Source of the DNA: Xiphydria camelus
Lineage: Eukaryota; Arthropoda; Insecta; Hymenoptera; Xiphydriidae
DNA: 64,000 nt
Direction of reading: 5' to 3'
Assembly (NCBI GenBank): GCA_963678675.1
Contig: OY783192.1
Location: 11,957,393-12,021,392, forward strand
Position numbers and translations under genes: made by a program. The notes below the pieces were generated by a model that saw only the letters and a list, made by a program, of their open reading frames with translations, had not been told where the DNA came from and searched no databases. Every line of letters starts with the position of its first letter. Position 1 is the stretch's first letter. Shown here piece by piece: positions 62,511 to 64,000 of the stretch.

Positions 62511-63052
62511 TCACTTAGCTCGACTACTTGTCCGAGCGAACGGAAAAGCGGCGCCGAGCCGCCCAGTGCAAGTAGCTCTCCGACAAACGCTCGAGATACA
62601 GTGTTGTCACGACGCACTTACAATGTGTAAGGTAATGTGGCAACAGCATGCTCCGTTTAGCACGGCGGCTCAGCGCTCGTCATACGACCACCTAAGGTCG
62701 TAGGTTTCTAGGGAGTAACGGAGGGTTAAGTATAAAAATGAGAGAATGAATTTAAAAAAAAATTTTACTCAGGAAAATTTTTGCTTTTTATATTGACTAA
62801 GAGAAATGGCAGATTTTCTTTTTCTTATAATTTATTAATTATCCACATAATAGTGATTCAAGGAAATAGAAGGAATGTTTAAATCAAATCGAATAATTCA
62901 CCTAACAATAGCAAGAAATGTCGGAGTTTTATTGGACATACTATTGCAAAAAATCAATTAATATTTACTTAGAAAAAAAGTACAAGAGAAAGTAAAAAAC
63001 ATAATACTATGATTGAAATACATATTAATAGTATTCAAATTCTATTTTCATT
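62511..63052. other. Spacer
   Basis: 62640-62700 has weak tRNA-like words (CGGCTCAGCGC, GGTCGTAGGTTTC); otherwise AT-rich with no gene. Confidence 0.4.
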
Positions 63053-64000
63053 AAGGTAAATGTCCCAGTATTCGTCACGTTAAGACGATGTTCGCAATAT
63101 GAAACTCGGTATAAAATTCATATGTGACTTGGACTATAAAAAGGGAGAATTGTGCCAAAACACGTTTCGCTCAGAAAACGCGTTTAAAGTTAGCGCTACC
63201 CCCACGTGCTTTTATTTGTTGTTTATCGTGATGTGCTCGGCTTCGTTCTAGCGCCTTGCGGTATTTCGGTACGAAGTCGGTTCCCCCCTCTCTTCGACGA
63301 GTTTACTGTAGTGTTTACCATGGTTACCGACGATATTCGTAGGATTAAAACGACGAGGAACGGAGCAAAGAGCGTTTAGACTGTTGGAAGGAGAACTAAA
63401 TACGACGTTCGACGTGTCTTCTCGCGTACTGTGTCTTCTCGCGTACTTTTCACGTATAGCCGCGTGCTACTAATAATTATAAACAACTGATTTCGTTTGC
63501 CTAATTTACATGGTAGTTATTATTTTTCTGTTGAGCGGTTTCTAATTTGGATGAAAGTGTGCGTCGTTTGAAATGGACCCAGATGATACATTTAACGATC
63601 TCGAGGAGTTTTATGGCGCTCCAAGAACGCTTGATAGTGATGATGATGATGATTTGTTGAGTACGGATGAAGAGACGTCGCGTGATTGTTTTTCAATGTA
63701 TGATTCCCATTACGGAGATAGTCCGTGCACTTCTGCCGCTGTACCTACAACTTCGGCATTAGATTGGGATACACCACAGACATCTGCCGCGGCAGCTTCG
63801 CTTAAATATGACGTCGAAATTGAACACTCACTCGCAGACCTGATCGAGTACAGCAAAATTGCCGTGATGTTTTCGCCTGATGCGCAGGCCTGTTGCTCTA
63901 TGAAATGCAATCAGGTTCTACCGCAGGAAATCGTGCAAGAAGTTCGTGACACATTTCTGCAATTATCGAAGGCGGAGCAAGATCTCATTGTGTTGGCGCA
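63053..64000 (+). mobile_element. Probable left part of a DNA transposon (runs off the window)
   Basis: TTAAGGTAAATGTCCCAGTA resembles starts of insect DNA transposons, but the other terminus is outside the window. A long open frame begins at 63573. The boundary is therefore tentative. Confidence 0.35.
63573..64000 (+). CDS. Open reading frame, unassigned transposon-type protein (partial)
   Basis: ATG at 63573 opens a frame of 142 codons with no stop before the window end. The N-terminus is acidic (MDPDDTFNDLEEFYGAPRTL, then DSDDDDDLLSTDEE), followed by a Ser/Thr/Ala linker. It then has a more ordered part, DLIEYSKIAVMFSPD, CCSMKCNQVLPQEIVQEVRD and FLQLSKAEQDLIVLA. A Cys-Cys-x3-Cys followed by a helix with R..F..L is often seen in uncharacterised transposon-derived insect proteins ahead of a DDE domain, but I cannot name the family. 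Possibly intact. Confidence 0.6.
   Translation, partial: MDPDDTFNDLEEFYGAPRTLDSDDDDDLLSTDEETSRDCFSMYDSHYGDSPCTSAAVPTTSALDWDTPQTSAAAASLKYDVEIEHSLADLIEYSKIAVMFSPDAQACCSMKCNQVLPQEIVQEVRDTFLQLSKAEQDLIVLA

Noticed and set aside
62640..62710. tRNA gene near 62.65 kb
   Set aside because: A- and B-box-like words are weak and no cloverleaf can be drawn.

Overview
This window looks like repeat-rich, gene-poor chromatin of an insect, and a hymenopteran such as an ant is my best guess. That guess is an inference: it rests on the mix of R1-clade, CR1/L2-like and Jockey-like LINEs, Gypsy and Copia elements, TTAA and mariner elements, and very short introns in the one host-gene relic. No species can be named from the sequence. 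I find no intact host protein gene. The one recognisable host sequence is a broken, intron-bearing ethanolamine kinase pseudogene on the minus strand at 25.5-26.4 kb. Nearly everything else is transposable elements, their palindromic miniature derivatives (MITEs), satellites and AT-rich spacer. 

Layout. 0-9 kb: a 30-bp minisatellite split by a MITE; a CCCAGGTAGC-ended element that carries a 5S rRNA-like block; AT-rich DNA; two TTAA elements side by side, one a piggyBac-like element with transposase remnants. 9.2-16.5 kb: a Gypsy LTR retrotransposon with gag-protease-RT-RNaseH-integrase in one frame, broken by a single TAG, plus a small third ORF. 16.6-17.9 kb: mariner and TTAA MITEs. 17.9-21.4 kb: a 5'-truncated Copia element, also with one in-frame TAG. 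21.5-31.6 kb: palindromic elements carrying transposase exons (THAP, SWIM-like, mariner), an 869-bp miniature LTR element (TRIM) with near-identical LTRs, the kinase pseudogene, 125-141 bp modular repeats, and a tRNA-derived SINE with an 11-bp target-site duplication. 32-48.9 kb: a stack of minus-strand LINEs separated by (AG)n arrays. A CR1/L2-like LINE is split by a complete 9.4-kb R1-clade LINE with a 13-bp target-site duplication. 48.9-49.1 kb: a 200-N assembly gap. 49.3-50.9 kb: a truncated Jockey-like LINE joined to an old TRIM LTR. 52.4-53.1 kb: a long palindrome whose arms each hold a tRNA-like unit. 53.1-55.1 kb: a PIF/Harbinger fragment interrupted by a TA-flanked (mariner/pogo-type) element. 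55.6-58.6 kb: a 3-kb Foldback-like inverted repeat with 10/20-bp and about 139-bp satellites. 59-62.5 kb: Harbinger-derived and other inverted repeats. 63.0-64.0 kb: an ORF, probably of a DNA transposon, that runs off the window. 

The pieces do not form a pathway. They record repeated nesting: element within element, target-site duplications that give the order of events, and many inverted copies able to form long hairpin RNAs. The most unusual patterns are that almost every otherwise open retroelement frame is broken by TAG and not by TAA or TGA, that the minus-strand LINEs are bounded by (AG)n arrays, and that palindromic relics repeatedly keep a coding exon of a transposase.
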